In this document: in pieces, positions 18,417-27,651 of the stretch | Position numbering within the stretch: position 1 is the stretch's first letter | Layout of the letters: each line of letters opens with the position of its first letter | Assembly (NCBI GenBank): GCA_016839705.1 | Contig: JAEOTR010000046.1 | Coordinates: 41,770 to 105,769 of the forward strand | Direction of reading: 5' to 3' | DNA from: Promethearchaeota archaeon | GTDB lineage: Archaea; Asgardarchaeota; Lokiarchaeia; Sigyniarchaeales; SOKP01 | DNA: 64,000 nucleotides | The notes under the pieces: model-generated | What the model was told of the DNA's origin: nothing | The model's database searches: none | Seen by the model: only the letters and a program-made list of their open reading frames with translations | Program-made: the position numbers and the translations under genes

Positions 18417-18593
18417 TTAGGGGCCCTCAAAATCACATTTCAAGCAGCGAAAAGAGTTTCCTGATTCTCTACAGCGCTCACATCTCCAAATTGTGACATC
18501 TCCACATTGAGGACAAGGAAAGTGTACAGCTGATTCGTATGGTGTTATAGGACGACCACACCCGAAACAAATATTCTTCTTATAAGAGCTCAT
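18417..18593 (-). CDS. Small zinc-ribbon protein (COG2888 / HVO_2753-like), linked to ef1b
   Basis: A 58-residue protein read from ATG at 18593. It has four CxxC knuckles: CFGC, CPQC, CERC and CLKC. This is the double zinc-finger plan of the small archaeal family known as predicted RNA-binding Zn-ribbon proteins involved in translation. Members commonly sit immediately upstream of aEF-1beta, as here, which supports both the gene and its link to translation. It has no other recognisable domain. The molecular role is not established. Confidence 0.9.
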   Translation of the reverse strand: MSSYKKNICFGCGRPITPYESAVHFPCPQCGDVTIWRCERCRESGNSFRCLKCDFEGP

Positions 18594-18824
18594 GAAGTAA
18601 TCAAATATAACTTAAATTAACCTTGGATTTTAAAATATGTACTAACTTTAATTATTTTTGGTTTATAATACTAAAATAGACTAAGAAAGTTTTTTATGGT
18701 TAAAAATTTAAAATTTACTTAAATAGCATTAATGAAAATATTAATCAAAATTTAAATTAATCAATACTCTAGTTTGCATATAAATAAATACTTATTTTTA
18801 AATTTCCCATAGGAGAGAATTACG

Positions 18825-19355
18825 ATGCCAGAGAATAAAGTTAGAAAATATTTCTCACTAATAGAAGCATGGGCTTGGTGTGATATTTGTGAAGATATGA
18901 TAGCATTAAGATTAGATAAAGATGAGATTATTAGTGGATTAAAGATGGGCATTTATACGAAAGAGCACAAACATTATAATCTTTCCCCTGATCTGGAAGA
19001 TCCCGACGATGCTTCCGGACAAGAGCATACAATTTATATCTATATAAATGATAATTATGATATCACTGGAGTAAAATCATTTTTTGGGGAATCACCTACT
19101 ACAGAAGAAATCGGTGCTGAATCTTTAGAAGCAGGTGATGAAGTAAGAATTCCTGTTATTGTAAAAGATATATCGCCAATGGCCGTACAACTGGGAATGC
19201 TAACAAAAGAACAGTTCAAAGTACTTAAAATTTGTGATGGAATGAACACAATTGAACAAGTAGCCACAATTGCTCAAAGAAGCGTAGAAGATCTCGAAAA
19301 AATGATGGATCAACTCCGAAAAAAGGGATTAGTTCGAGTTATTAAAAGGACTTAA
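18825..19355 (+). CDS. Unrecognised protein with N-terminal CxxC and C-terminal winged-helix-like segment
   Basis: A 176-residue soluble protein with no family I can name. Residues 1-95 contain WCDICEDM and a histidine-rich turn (KEHKHYNLSP) followed by beta-like HTIYIYINDNYDITG. The CxxC and His may bind a metal. The last ~55 residues (EQFKVLKICDGMNTIEQVATIAQ then DLEKMMDQLRKKGLVRVI) look like a winged helix with a recognition helix and wing. GGAGAG lies 9 bases before the ATG. It stands alone between the zinc ribbon (divergent) and tyrS (convergent). A regulator with a sensory N-terminal half is one reading, but this is inference. Confidence 0.7.
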   Translation: MPENKVRKYFSLIEAWAWCDICEDMIALRLDKDEIISGLKMGIYTKEHKHYNLSPDLEDPDDASGQEHTIYIYINDNYDITGVKSFFGESPTTEEIGAESLEAGDEVRIPVIVKDISPMAVQLGMLTKEQFKVLKICDGMNTIEQVATIAQRSVEDLEKMMDQLRKKGLVRVIKRT

Positions 19356-19394
19356 TGTTAAAACCTTCTCTGTTTTTAAAATTAAATGTGCTCT

Positions 19395-20531
19395 CTATCT
19401 AGTAATCATTAAATCTTCCAGTTCTTGTTTCATCTTCTTGATTTTTGGTTTTTCAAAATGTTTTCTTGCGGGGTTCAAGATATCAATGATTTTGCTTGAA
19501 ACGCTATTTTTTAAGTCAAGTGGGTGGATATTTTTGTTAAGATAAGCATCTTCCAATTCTTGATAAGTAAAAAATTCTAAGTCTCCCCCAAATTTTGTTG
19601 GTCTTTCGATTAGGAAATGAGAGTTATTTTCTCGAAAAATAATAAATTTCACCCAATCTAGAATTGGATTAAATAATACATTTCCCTCTGGGCAGAATGC
19701 AGAATTGATTTTTTCTTTAATTTCTTTGGGACTATCATGAATGAATACGGCAGAATCAGGTAATGATTTACTCATTTTCATTTGTGACCATAGTTCTTTT
19801 AATTGATCATCATCTTCTATAGGCCAAATTGGTGGTTTTTGCAAGCCTAAGATCAAATGATTGTGAATACAAATTGGCTTAATTTTCATACCCTTTGAAT
19901 TAAACAGATTATTCTTTTTCATTTTTAAAGCAACCTCTCGAGCAATCACATGAGCTTTCCTTTGATCATAACCAGCATGTGCGAAGTTTACGTTTTGGAT
20001 AAAAATATCTGCTACTTGCATGGCAGGATACAATAATTTTGCAAAATCAATATTTTCACCTTGTTTTTTTCCCATGATAGTAATGCTTCTTTGCATTCTG
20101 CTTAAAGTAGTGTTTTTACACACTTCGATAACAGTTTCCCAGTATTCATCATTATTATGATACAATTCTGATCCAAGAGAAAATTTTACTTTGTTAGAAT
20201 CAGCCCCAACACAAGACAAACCTGCTTTAAGCCCTTCTTTAAAATATCCAACAGCCATCTCTCTTATTTTTTCCATATCTCCCCCTAATTTATCATTAAT
20301 CCAACTGTGCCAATCTGCAAGAAATATGGAACAGTTAATTCCCGCATCAATAAAATCTTTGATTTTTCCCATACAAATAAGTCCTATACCTAAGTGTATT
20401 TTACCTGAGATTTCGAAGCCTATGTAGTGATTTAGGGGAACTCCGGTTTCTAGAAGATGGAGTAAATCACTTTCAGTTAATATTTCCTCAGTTCCTTGTT
20501 TTATTAAGCTAATTTTATCTTGGATATCCAT
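19395..20531 (-). CDS. tyrS: Tyrosyl-tRNA synthetase (archaeal/eukaryotic type)
   Basis: A class I synthetase of 378 residues that charges tRNA-Tyr. The tyrosine pocket is GFEISGKIHLGIG, where HLGI is the HIGH motif, and the second motif KMSKS is intact at about residue 250. YPAMQVADIF and AGYDQRKAHVIARE are characteristic of the archaeal TyrRS. The CDS starts at ATG 20531. The first ~46 codons and ~65 bases of upstream DNA occur a second time at 27284-27487 (about 92 percent identical by eye over the coding part), so this 5' region has been duplicated within the window. Confidence 0.95.
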   Translation of the reverse strand: MDIQDKISLIKQGTEEILTESDLLHLLETGVPLNHYIGFEISGKIHLGIGLICMGKIKDFIDAGINCSIFLADWHSWINDKLGGDMEKIREMAVGYFKEGLKAGLSCVGADSNKVKFSLGSELYHNNDEYWETVIEVCKNTTLSRMQRSITIMGKKQGENIDFAKLLYPAMQVADIFIQNVNFAHAGYDQRKAHVIAREVALKMKKNNLFNSKGMKIKPICIHNHLILGLQKPPIWPIEDDDQLKELWSQMKMSKSLPDSAVFIHDSPKEIKEKINSAFCPEGNVLFNPILDWVKFIIFRENNSHFLIERPTKFGGDLEFFTYQELEDAYLNKNIHPLDLKNSVSSKIIDILNPARKHFEKPKIKKMKQELEDLMITR

Positions 20532-20799
20532 GTGAAAATAAAATAAAATAAGGAATAATAATTTTGTTGAATATGATTTAAGGTAAATATTTCTGGTTAA
20601 TCAGAACCTTCAAATCACCAGCAATAATGAATATAATAAGGAAAGTAGTTTTATTACTGAAAGTAGTAAATATCAAAACTGAAGAATTTGAATGACACTT
20701 TCGCATTGATTTAAATATGATATACACTATTTTCTTTACATAGATGTAAATTACATCTAAAAGAATATCCTTTAAAACAATACAAGGGATTTTGGGTTG

Positions 20800-23700
20800 A
20801 TGGAAAATAGATACAAAATTCGAGTTTTATATATCTTAATTATAGTATGCTCAATTCCAATTATTTCTTGGGTGAATTGTAACAATCAAAATAATGATTT
20901 TGATAATGATAAGAATAAATATATCCATGATTTAGATTCACAAATTAAACTTTCAAATAATCCTCCAAATAATAATTACTTTAAATATTATAAAGAAATA
21001 ACTATAAATCATTTAAAAGTCTCTGATGACCTTACTAATTTTTCCCTGTTAGTTTCCATATTTGATGAAGATTTACATGATGATGTTCAATATGACGGGG
21101 ACGATATTGCATTTGCAATAGATAATGAGTGGTTAGACCATGAAATAGAATTATTTCATCAAAGTTATAGCTCCACTCACGCGCAATTAGTCGCCTGGGT
21201 ACGAATACCTTCACTTTCAAGTACTATTGATACTAAAATTTATATGTATTATGGAAACTCGACAATGGGGTCGCAACAAAATCCTAGTGGGGTTTGGAGT
21301 TCAAATTATAAAGGAGTATGGCACTTAAATACAACTTTATTAGATTCAACTTCAAATGATAATGATGGTACAAACTATGAGGCAGATGATGGTTCAGCAT
21401 ATATAGCTAATGGTAGGGATTATGATGGGAGTAATGATTATTCAAATATGGGGTCAGATAGCAGTATAGATAACATATTTAATGGGGGTGCGACTATTTC
21501 GGCTTGGATAAAACCAGAGGGATGGGGTGGTGGTCAATATGGTCGAGTTTTAGCCAAATCATCTGTTACAGCTGGTACAGATGGATGGGTTATGTGTGTT
21601 GACGGAGAAGCAGATTCGGTTGATCATCATTTACTTTTTTATCGAGGTTTCGATAAGAATCCTTATAGAGGTCTTTGGTATACTCCTGCTGATTCTATAA
21701 GTCTTAATCAGTGGCAATATGTAGTTGTAACTTATGACGATGGCTCAGATACTAATGTTCCTTCTATCTATATAAATGCCGGAGCGTCTCGCTCCCTTAC
21801 ACCAGAGCCCTCACCTAGCGGAGACGCTGTTGATGATTCTTCTCAAGAATTATATATTGGTAATTATGGAGGAGTACTTAAGGATCGGGCTTTTGATGGT
21901 ATAATTGACGAAGTTCGTATATCGTCGGGGATTAAGTCATCCGATTGGATTCAAACAGAATATAACAATCAATATGATCCTAATTCATTTTATACGGTTA
22001 GTTCCTCATTCGAAATTGATAAAGTTCCCCCGGATATTACGATAAACTTACCAACGAATAATACTTTATTTGGAAGTATAGCACCAAATTTCATCGTTGA
22101 AATAGACGATAATAATAGTATAAGTTCAAGGTGGTATCGTTTACTTAATGGGACAGCAACCACGATTAATACAACTTTTACGTCAAATGGAAGTATTAAC
22201 CAAACACGATGGAATGAGATGGGAAATGGAACAATAACTATTCAATTTTTTGCTAACGATTCTTCAGGAAATATAGGTTTTTCGGAAGTTGTCGTTCGAA
22301 AGGATATAATTTTTCCGTCAGTTGTAATTATTGCTCCAAATAATTTCGATCTTTTTGGATCTACAGCTCCTGACTATAATGTAGAAATTTGGGACCATAA
22401 CGGTGTAGATTATAGGTGGTATACGTTAAATAATGGTCTAGAGACATATTTCAATGATAATGGTACAATATCGCAATCCGCTTGGAGTTTATGTGGTAAC
22501 GGTACGGTTTCAATTAAATTTTATGCGAATGACTCGTTGGGTAATGAAGGTTTTTCAGAAGTGATCGTTCGAAAAGAGATTGAATCCCCAACAATTACAA
22601 TTAAATCTCCCCATGATTTGGATCTTTTTGGAAGTACTGCTCCCGCCTTTAACGTAGAAATTTGGGACAGTAATGGTGTGGATACTATGTGGTATACTTT
22701 AAACAATGGTATAGATATTCCCTTTACTGAAAACGGGACAATATCACCATCAGCTTGGAGTTTATGTGGTAATGGTACTGTTTCAATTAAATTTTATGCG
22801 AATAACACATTGGGTAATACAGATTTTTCAGAAGTAATTGTTAGGAAAGATATGATAGATCCTGTAATTACAATTAACACACCCGATCCTGATGACTTAT
22901 TTGGAAGTACTGCTCCTTCATTTACTGTTATAATCACTGACCCAAACGGAATTGATACTAGGTGGTATACCATTGATGGGGGAATTACAAATACTACTTT
23001 TACATCAAACGGGATAATAAATCAAAGTTTATGGGAATCTCGAGTAAATGGTACTGTAACAATTGGTTTTTATGCAAATGATTCCTTAGGCAATGTTGGC
23101 TATGAAGAAGTTATTGTTCGAAAAGATATTGAACCCCCTTCTATACAAATTAATTCCCCAAATCCTTACGAATTATTTGGAGTAAGTGCTCCTAGTTTTA
23201 ACGTCGAAATAATTGATAGTAGTGGAATAAATACAAGGTGGTATACGATTGATGGGGGTGTAACAAACATAACATTCACTTCAAATGATACTATAAATCA
23301 AGGGTTATGGAGTTTTGAAGAAAACGGAACGGTTACAATCAAATTTTATGCAACAGACTCATTAGGAAATGAAGGATCTTCAAATGTTACCGTTCGAAAA
23401 GATATGGATCCTCCTTTGATACAAATTAATTCTCCACATGATGACGAACTATTTAATGAAATTGCTCCTAACTTTAATGTAGAAATTGGGGACAGTAATG
23501 GTGTGGATACTATGTGGTATACATTAAATAACGGTATAGATATTCCCTTCACTGGAAATGGTACAATATCACAATCAGATTGGTTTATATGTGATTATGG
23601 TAGTATTTCAATTAAATTCTATGCGAATGACTCCTTGGGTAATGAAGATTTTTCAGAAGTGATCGTTCAAAAAGAGCTTAGTCCCCCTTCCATAATAATT

Positions 23701-25485
23701 AATAATCCTATCTCAGATCAACTATTTGGGGTAATTGCGCCCATTTATAATGTTGAAATAACTGATTTTAATGGTATAGATACAATGTGGTACTCTCTTG
23801 ATGGCGGGTTAACAAATATAATTTTTACTACTAATAGCTCAATAAATCAAACAATTTGGGATACTTTTGGAGATGGGAATATTACCATAAGATTTTATGC
23901 AAATAATAGTATAGGAATAATCGGATTTTCAGAAGTGTCAATAGTAAAAGATATTTATGCTCCAATGATTACGATTAATAGCCCAAATAATAATTCATAT
24001 TGTAATAAAGCACCTATCATTAATATAGATGCGTATGATATTAATTTCGACAAATTATGGTGTAAAATTGGGAGTAGTAATATTTCACTTATAAATAACG
24101 CAGATTTTGAATTAAACAGCTCCATTTGGGATAGTTTACCTGAAGGATCTTTTCAAATCTTTATTTATGCGAATGATACGATTGGTCATTTAAATGATAC
24201 TATCGTATTGATGCTCTGTAAAGATACGATTAGCCCAAATGCTCCAATACTCTTAAATTTTCCAACAGGAGAAGTTAGCTTGCCGATTATTTTTGATTGG
24301 GAGGATGGGACTGATGCATCGGGGATTGACCATTATCGATTAATTATAGACAATGAAGAAGATCCTTTTGCAAGTCCCGGTTTTATTTTTGAGATAAATA
24401 TTACCAATATTGGCTCGGAAAGTAGTTATTATGAATTATTTGAATATCTAATTCCTAGTAACTATTACTTTTTTATATATCAAATTGATGAGGCTGGAAA
24501 TCAAGGAAGTGCTGCCTATGATACTTTTACTATAAAAAGCACATCTGCACCAGTAACACAATTTCCATGGTGGATAATTTTAGTAATAGCAGTTCCTTTA
24601 GGATTAGCATTAGTTATAGTTGGTCTGAAAAAATCAAAAAAGAAAGAAATACAGGTAGTGATAATAGACAAGGAATTAGATAAACTTAAGGAAAATAGAG
24701 TTATTTTAGACGCAGAAGCTAAATCTGCTGAAAAATCATATAATTACCTAAAAGCTGCAGATAATTATGAAGATTGTGCCAAAATATCGTATCAGTTATA
24801 CAATGAAGGAGACAAAATTGAGGAATATAAATATAAAGAGTATAAGCGTTTAGAAATGGAAGCAAGATCCAACGCTGAATCCATTCCTTTAAGAAATGAT
24901 TGCATTAACAATTTATTAACTAGATTTTTTGATGAGAATGGGATAAAGTATTATTCAAATCCTCAAATCTATCCTGAAAATCAAGGCATGATAAATGGGT
25001 TAATCCTAAATGATAACAATTTTTTACAAAATAGATTCACCAATCTTGATGATAGCCCAGACCTGGCTGAGGAACTACATACCGATCCTGCCAACTTAGA
25101 AAATGTTAATGCCATACAACTCTTATATGTTATAGATTTATCCGTTGACGCGATAATTGATTATTGCCAAAAGTTTCAGAATCCAAACATGATTCTTTAT
25201 ATTGTAGGTATTGAATGGCCTGCCTATAATTATGAGGAGAAAATTAATCTTCCTAAAGATAAAACCATAAAATACCCAGAAAATATCAAAATATTTGATT
25301 TAAACTTATTTTTCAGAATATTTCTTATAGATGATCAATATAAAGCGAAACTCAATAATATCATTGATTTAAAATCTGATATAAAGGCTTTAGAGGAATT
25401 ATTTGAAACCTCTAAAATTCATTTACATAACTCCCAAGAATTGAAAGATGAATTAAAGCAAAAAGGATGGTTTTTCTTGATTTAA
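20800..25485 (+). CDS. Giant surface protein: DUF2341/LamG-like head, eight Ig-like repeats, one membrane span, cytoplasmic domain
   Basis: About 1561 residues. A signal peptide or anchor (residues ~8-27) is followed by a DUF2341-like segment (~70-165) and a concanavalin A/LamG-like domain (~170-395). Eight repeats of 90-95 residues follow (~408-1140), each with the pattern P-x-I-x-I-x-x-P, LFGxxAPxFNVEI, WYT and FYANDSLGN; the eighth is degenerate. A fibronectin III-like domain ends the outer part. The single span is near 1257-1277 and is followed by KKSKKK. The ~280-residue inside part begins with a TPR-like helical hairpin and ends in a domain I do not recognise. Many N-x-S/T sites suggest heavy N-glycosylation. 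The shape is that of an adhesin or receptor with a signalling tail. ATG at 20800 is preferred over the TTG at 20797. Confidence 0.85.
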   Translation: MENRYKIRVLYILIIVCSIPIISWVNCNNQNNDFDNDKNKYIHDLDSQIKLSNNPPNNNYFKYYKEITINHLKVSDDLTNFSLLVSIFDEDLHDDVQYDGDDIAFAIDNEWLDHEIELFHQSYSSTHAQLVAWVRIPSLSSTIDTKIYMYYGNSTMGSQQNPSGVWSSNYKGVWHLNTTLLDSTSNDNDGTNYEADDGSAYIANGRDYDGSNDYSNMGSDSSIDNIFNGGATISAWIKPEGWGGGQYGRVLAKSSVTAGTDGWVMCVDGEADSVDHHLLFYRGFDKNPYRGLWYTPADSISLNQWQYVVVTYDDGSDTNVPSIYINAGASRSLTPEPSPSGDAVDDSSQELYIGNYGGVLKDRAFDGIIDEVRISSGIKSSDWIQTEYNNQYDPNSFYTVSSSFEIDKVPPDITINLPTNNTLFGSIAPNFIVEIDDNNSISSRWYRLLNGTATTINTTFTSNGSINQTRWNEMGNGTITIQFFANDSSGNIGFSEVVVRKDIIFPSVVIIAPNNFDLFGSTAPDYNVEIWDHNGVDYRWYTLNNGLETYFNDNGTISQSAWSLCGNGTVSIKFYANDSLGNEGFSEVIVRKEIESPTITIKSPHDLDLFGSTAPAFNVEIWDSNGVDTMWYTLNNGIDIPFTENGTISPSAWSLCGNGTVSIKFYANNTLGNTDFSEVIVRKDMIDPVITINTPDPDDLFGSTAPSFTVIITDPNGIDTRWYTIDGGITNTTFTSNGIINQSLWESRVNGTVTIGFYANDSLGNVGYEEVIVRKDIEPPSIQINSPNPYELFGVSAPSFNVEIIDSSGINTRWYTIDGGVTNITFTSNDTINQGLWSFEENGTVTIKFYATDSLGNEGSSNVTVRKDMDPPLIQINSPHDDELFNEIAPNFNVEIGDSNGVDTMWYTLNNGIDIPFTGNGTISQSDWFICDYGSISIKFYANDSLGNEDFSEVIVQKELSPPSIIINNPISDQLFGVIAPIYNVEITDFNGIDTMWYSLDGGLTNIIFTTNSSINQTIWDTFGDGNITIRFYANNSIGIIGFSEVSIVKDIYAPMITINSPNNNSYCNKAPIINIDAYDINFDKLWCKIGSSNISLINNADFELNSSIWDSLPEGSFQIFIYANDTIGHLNDTIVLMLCKDTISPNAPILLNFPTGEVSLPIIFDWEDGTDASGIDHYRLIIDNEEDPFASPGFIFEINITNIGSESSYYELFEYLIPSNYYFFIYQIDEAGNQGSAAYDTFTIKSTSAPVTQFPWWIILVIAVPLGLALVIVGLKKSKKKEIQVVIIDKELDKLKENRVILDAEAKSAEKSYNYLKAADNYEDCAKISYQLYNEGDKIEEYKYKEYKRLEMEARSNAESIPLRNDCINNLLTRFFDENGIKYYSNPQIYPENQGMINGLILNDNNFLQNRFTNLDDSPDLAEELHTDPANLENVNAIQLLYVIDLSVDAIIDYCQKFQNPNMILYIVGIEWPAYNYEEKINLPKDKTIKYPENIKIFDLNLFFRIFLIDDQYKAKLNNIIDLKSDIKALEELFETSKIHLHNSQELKDELKQKGWFFLI

Positions 25486-25512
25486 TCTTTTCTTTTGATA
25501 TACTAAAATATA

Positions 25513-27069
25513 TTAAATAAGATTTTTAATAGCTGTTAACATTGCTTTTAATTGATTATGGATTTCTGTTTGGTATTCTTTTCCAATCTTGAAGAAAATA
25601 ATGGAACCCATTTTTCTCTCTAATTCCTCATCTATCTGAAATTCGTGTATTAAACTTGACCAGTCATTTTTTTCTGATACAAGGATTCCTATCACCAAGA
25701 CTTTACCTTTTTCTAAAAATTCTAATATTTTACTAACAATATATGTCCATTTAGGATTAATTGAATCTCTATCTCGTGCATCAAAGATACAAAAAACTCC
25801 GTCAGAATCACTTACTTCCTTTAAGAAGTAGATGCAATTTTTTAATATTAAGCCATTTGAATATTGATAATATTTTTCATCCTCTTCATCCTTAAAATTC
25901 AACAGTTGCTTATTATCATTTGCTTCAATCATTATTTGTAAAGCAGGATTCCAATGAGGGTTTTCAGTTAGGAATGTTAAAATTAAATTGTCTTTAAATT
26001 GCATAATATCTCCAATTTCATTCAACAATTCTTGATTTCTTTGTAGTTGGGCTAATTCTTTACATTTGGTAATGAAATTATATGAAATTAATCTAAATGC
26101 ATCCTCAACGTTCTCTCCTGTTAATGCACTAGTTTCAAGGTACAAAATATTTCTATTTGTGGATCCAGTTAAATTTTGCGACATAATAACAGCATCTTGA
26201 TTGTTAATAACACGTTTTTCAACTAAATCCTTTTTATTACCAATAATCATGACGGGCAAATCTTTAATGTTAATAAATTCATTTAACTCATTATACCAAT
26301 TTTTAATATTTTCAAATGATTTTTTACTTGTTAGATCAAAAACAATAAATCCTGCCTGAGCACCGTTATAATAAGTTTTACGATATCTCCTAAAATATTC
26401 TTGTGCGCCTATATCCCAGAGAGCTACATTAATTATATTCCCAAAAGATTCAAACTCATGTGATATAATATTAAGACCAATTGTGGCTCGATAATCTGCG
26501 AGAAATCTATTTTCAGAAAATCTACGAATGATAGAGGTCTTTCCAACATTATGATCTCCAGTAATTATAAATTTAAATTTGTAAATCCCACTAGAATCGA
26601 CGTCTAACTGATAGAGTTGGTTTTTCATTCTTTTTGCTTGTTTCGCTTCATACTTAAAATTTGGAACAGATAATTGCAGATGGTCTCCTTCTTTCACATT
26701 AATAATTTGAGCCGTCTTTTCTGCAAGAAAATAACCATAAGGAGAATATTGCTCAATTGATGCCATAGTATTTAAGACAATGCTAAGCATTATTTTTTCA
26801 TCAACAGTTATGAAAATCAATCTATTGTTTTCTGTTTCAAATGAACATGAGCCGAATTTTTTGAAATCAAATTCAAAGCGTATTCGATCCAATATGGGAT
26901 TGACAATGGTAGTTAATACTGAAACTATCTCCATATCAATATCTTCTCTTTTTTCTCCAGCAATAATCAACCCCTCTTCATCAGATACGATTATAGCTTC
27001 AGTTTCTTTATTTACTTCTAAAAAATTATTAAATAGTTCCTTGAAAAGCGCATTTTTACTTAATGACAA
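25513..27069 (-). CDS. Roadblock/LC7 - Rab-like GTPase - unknown C-terminal domain fusion
   Basis: A 518-residue three-part protein. Residues 1-115 match a Roadblock/LC7 sensor-scaffold domain (helix, then AIIVSDEEGLIIAG and the second sheet). Residues ~163-345 form a Ras/Rab-like GTPase: P-loop GDHNVGKTS (171-179), switch I Thr in RATIG, DxxG as WDIGAQE with catalytic Gln222, NKKD (277-280) and ETSAL. Residues ~350-518 have a mixed alpha/beta pattern (GVFCIFDARDRDS, KVLVIGILVSEK) that I do not recognise. Roadblock proteins usually act on GTPases in trans (MglB-MglA, Ragulator-Rag), so having both in one chain is notable. The start is TTG at 27069 after AGAGG. It is convergent with the surface receptor, with 27 bases between the stops. 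Confidence 0.85.
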   Translation of the reverse strand: MSLSKNALFKELFNNFLEVNKETEAIIVSDEEGLIIAGEKREDIDMEIVSVLTTIVNPILDRIRFEFDFKKFGSCSFETENNRLIFITVDEKIMLSIVLNTMASIEQYSPYGYFLAEKTAQIINVKEGDHLQLSVPNFKYEAKQAKRMKNQLYQLDVDSSGIYKFKFIITGDHNVGKTSIIRRFSENRFLADYRATIGLNIISHEFESFGNIINVALWDIGAQEYFRRYRKTYYNGAQAGFIVFDLTSKKSFENIKNWYNELNEFINIKDLPVMIIGNKKDLVEKRVINNQDAVIMSQNLTGSTNRNILYLETSALTGENVEDAFRLISYNFITKCKELAQLQRNQELLNEIGDIMQFKDNLILTFLTENPHWNPALQIMIEANDNKQLLNFKDEEDEKYYQYSNGLILKNCIYFLKEVSDSDGVFCIFDARDRDSINPKWTYIVSKILEFLEKGKVLVIGILVSEKNDWSSLIHEFQIDEELERKMGSIIFFKIGKEYQTEIHNQLKAMLTAIKNLI

Positions 27070-27243
27070 AGGTGTTGCCTCTTGACTCTTCTAAAATTAA
27101 AACTTCTTAATGTATTATTGTGGCTCAATTTATCCCTTGAATATATAATGAATTAATAATTATTTAAATATAATTGAGTTTAGCTTCTTTAAGTAAAAGC
27201 AAATATTTCTTCAAAAATGAAAAGCATGAATTAGGAATGCTTA

Positions 27244-27487
27244 TTACCTCGAGGATGAGTCAACTTCTTCGAAGTTTTCTAGATGTATTTTACCTGAGAT
27301 TTCAAAACCTATGTAATGATTTAGGGGAACTCTAGTTTTTAGAAAATGGATCCAATCACCTTCAGTTAATATTTCCTCAGTTCCTTGTTTTATTAAGCTA
27401 ATTTTATCTTGGATATCCATGCGAAAATATAATAAAAGAAGGAATAATAATCTTGTTGAAAAATGTTTTAAGGTGGGAACATCTGGA
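27244..27487 (-). pseudogene. 5' fragment of tyrS with its upstream region (partial duplicate)
   Basis: From ATG at 27420 the reading frame copies TyrRS residues 1-47 (starting MDIQDKISLIKQGTEEILTE and including GFEISGKIHL). It stops matching exactly inside the HIGH motif and ends at TAA 27244-27246 after eleven unrelated residues, giving 58 codons in total. The upstream ~65 bases also match the tyrS leader. The first 58 bases of the coding part are identical to the real gene, and the rest of the match has 11 differences. It lacks the catalytic core, so it cannot be a synthetase. It is either a dead duplicate or, less likely, a short expressed peptide or regulatory decoy. Confidence 0.85.
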
Positions 27488-27500
27488 GAATTATTAAATC

Positions 27501-27569
27501 CTACTCAAAAATTATTTCCTTGCCTTTCTTCATTTCTAAATGTAGTGCTTTAATATTCATGTCTGAATC
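27501..27569 (-). pseudogene. Degenerate remnant of the 3' end of an iorB gene
   Basis: The minus-strand reading gives DSDMNIKALHLEMKKGKEI and a TAG stop at 27501-27503. The intact IorB at 28018-28665 ends DVDSNIKALHLGVGKGRES, so the match is clear though diverged. Nothing upstream of this short stretch matches, because the 31-base tandem repeat begins there. It shows that a second iorB copy, or a duplicated tail of the intact one, once lay next to a tyrS start. Confidence 0.75.
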
Positions 27570-27627
27570 ACTAAAAATAAAAAGTTTATATATATTAATC
27601 ACTAAAAATAAAAAGATTATATATATT
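27566..27627. repeat. Two tandem copies of a 31-base AT-rich repeat
   Basis: The unit begins AATCACTAAAAATAAAAAG and ends TTATATATATT. Copies at 27566-27596 and 27597-27627 differ at a single base (TTTATA versus ATTATA). It starts exactly where similarity to iorB stops, so it may mark a rearrangement point or replication slippage. Confidence 0.85.
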
Positions 27628-27651
27628 ATTCACGGATATTCTGTAAAATAA

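Noticed and set aside
20394..20596. CRISPR or mobile repeat, because the sequence recurs at 27284-27487
   Set aside because: The repeated DNA is the tyrS leader and 5' coding end with matching reading frame; there are only two copies and no transposase, spacers or terminal repeats.
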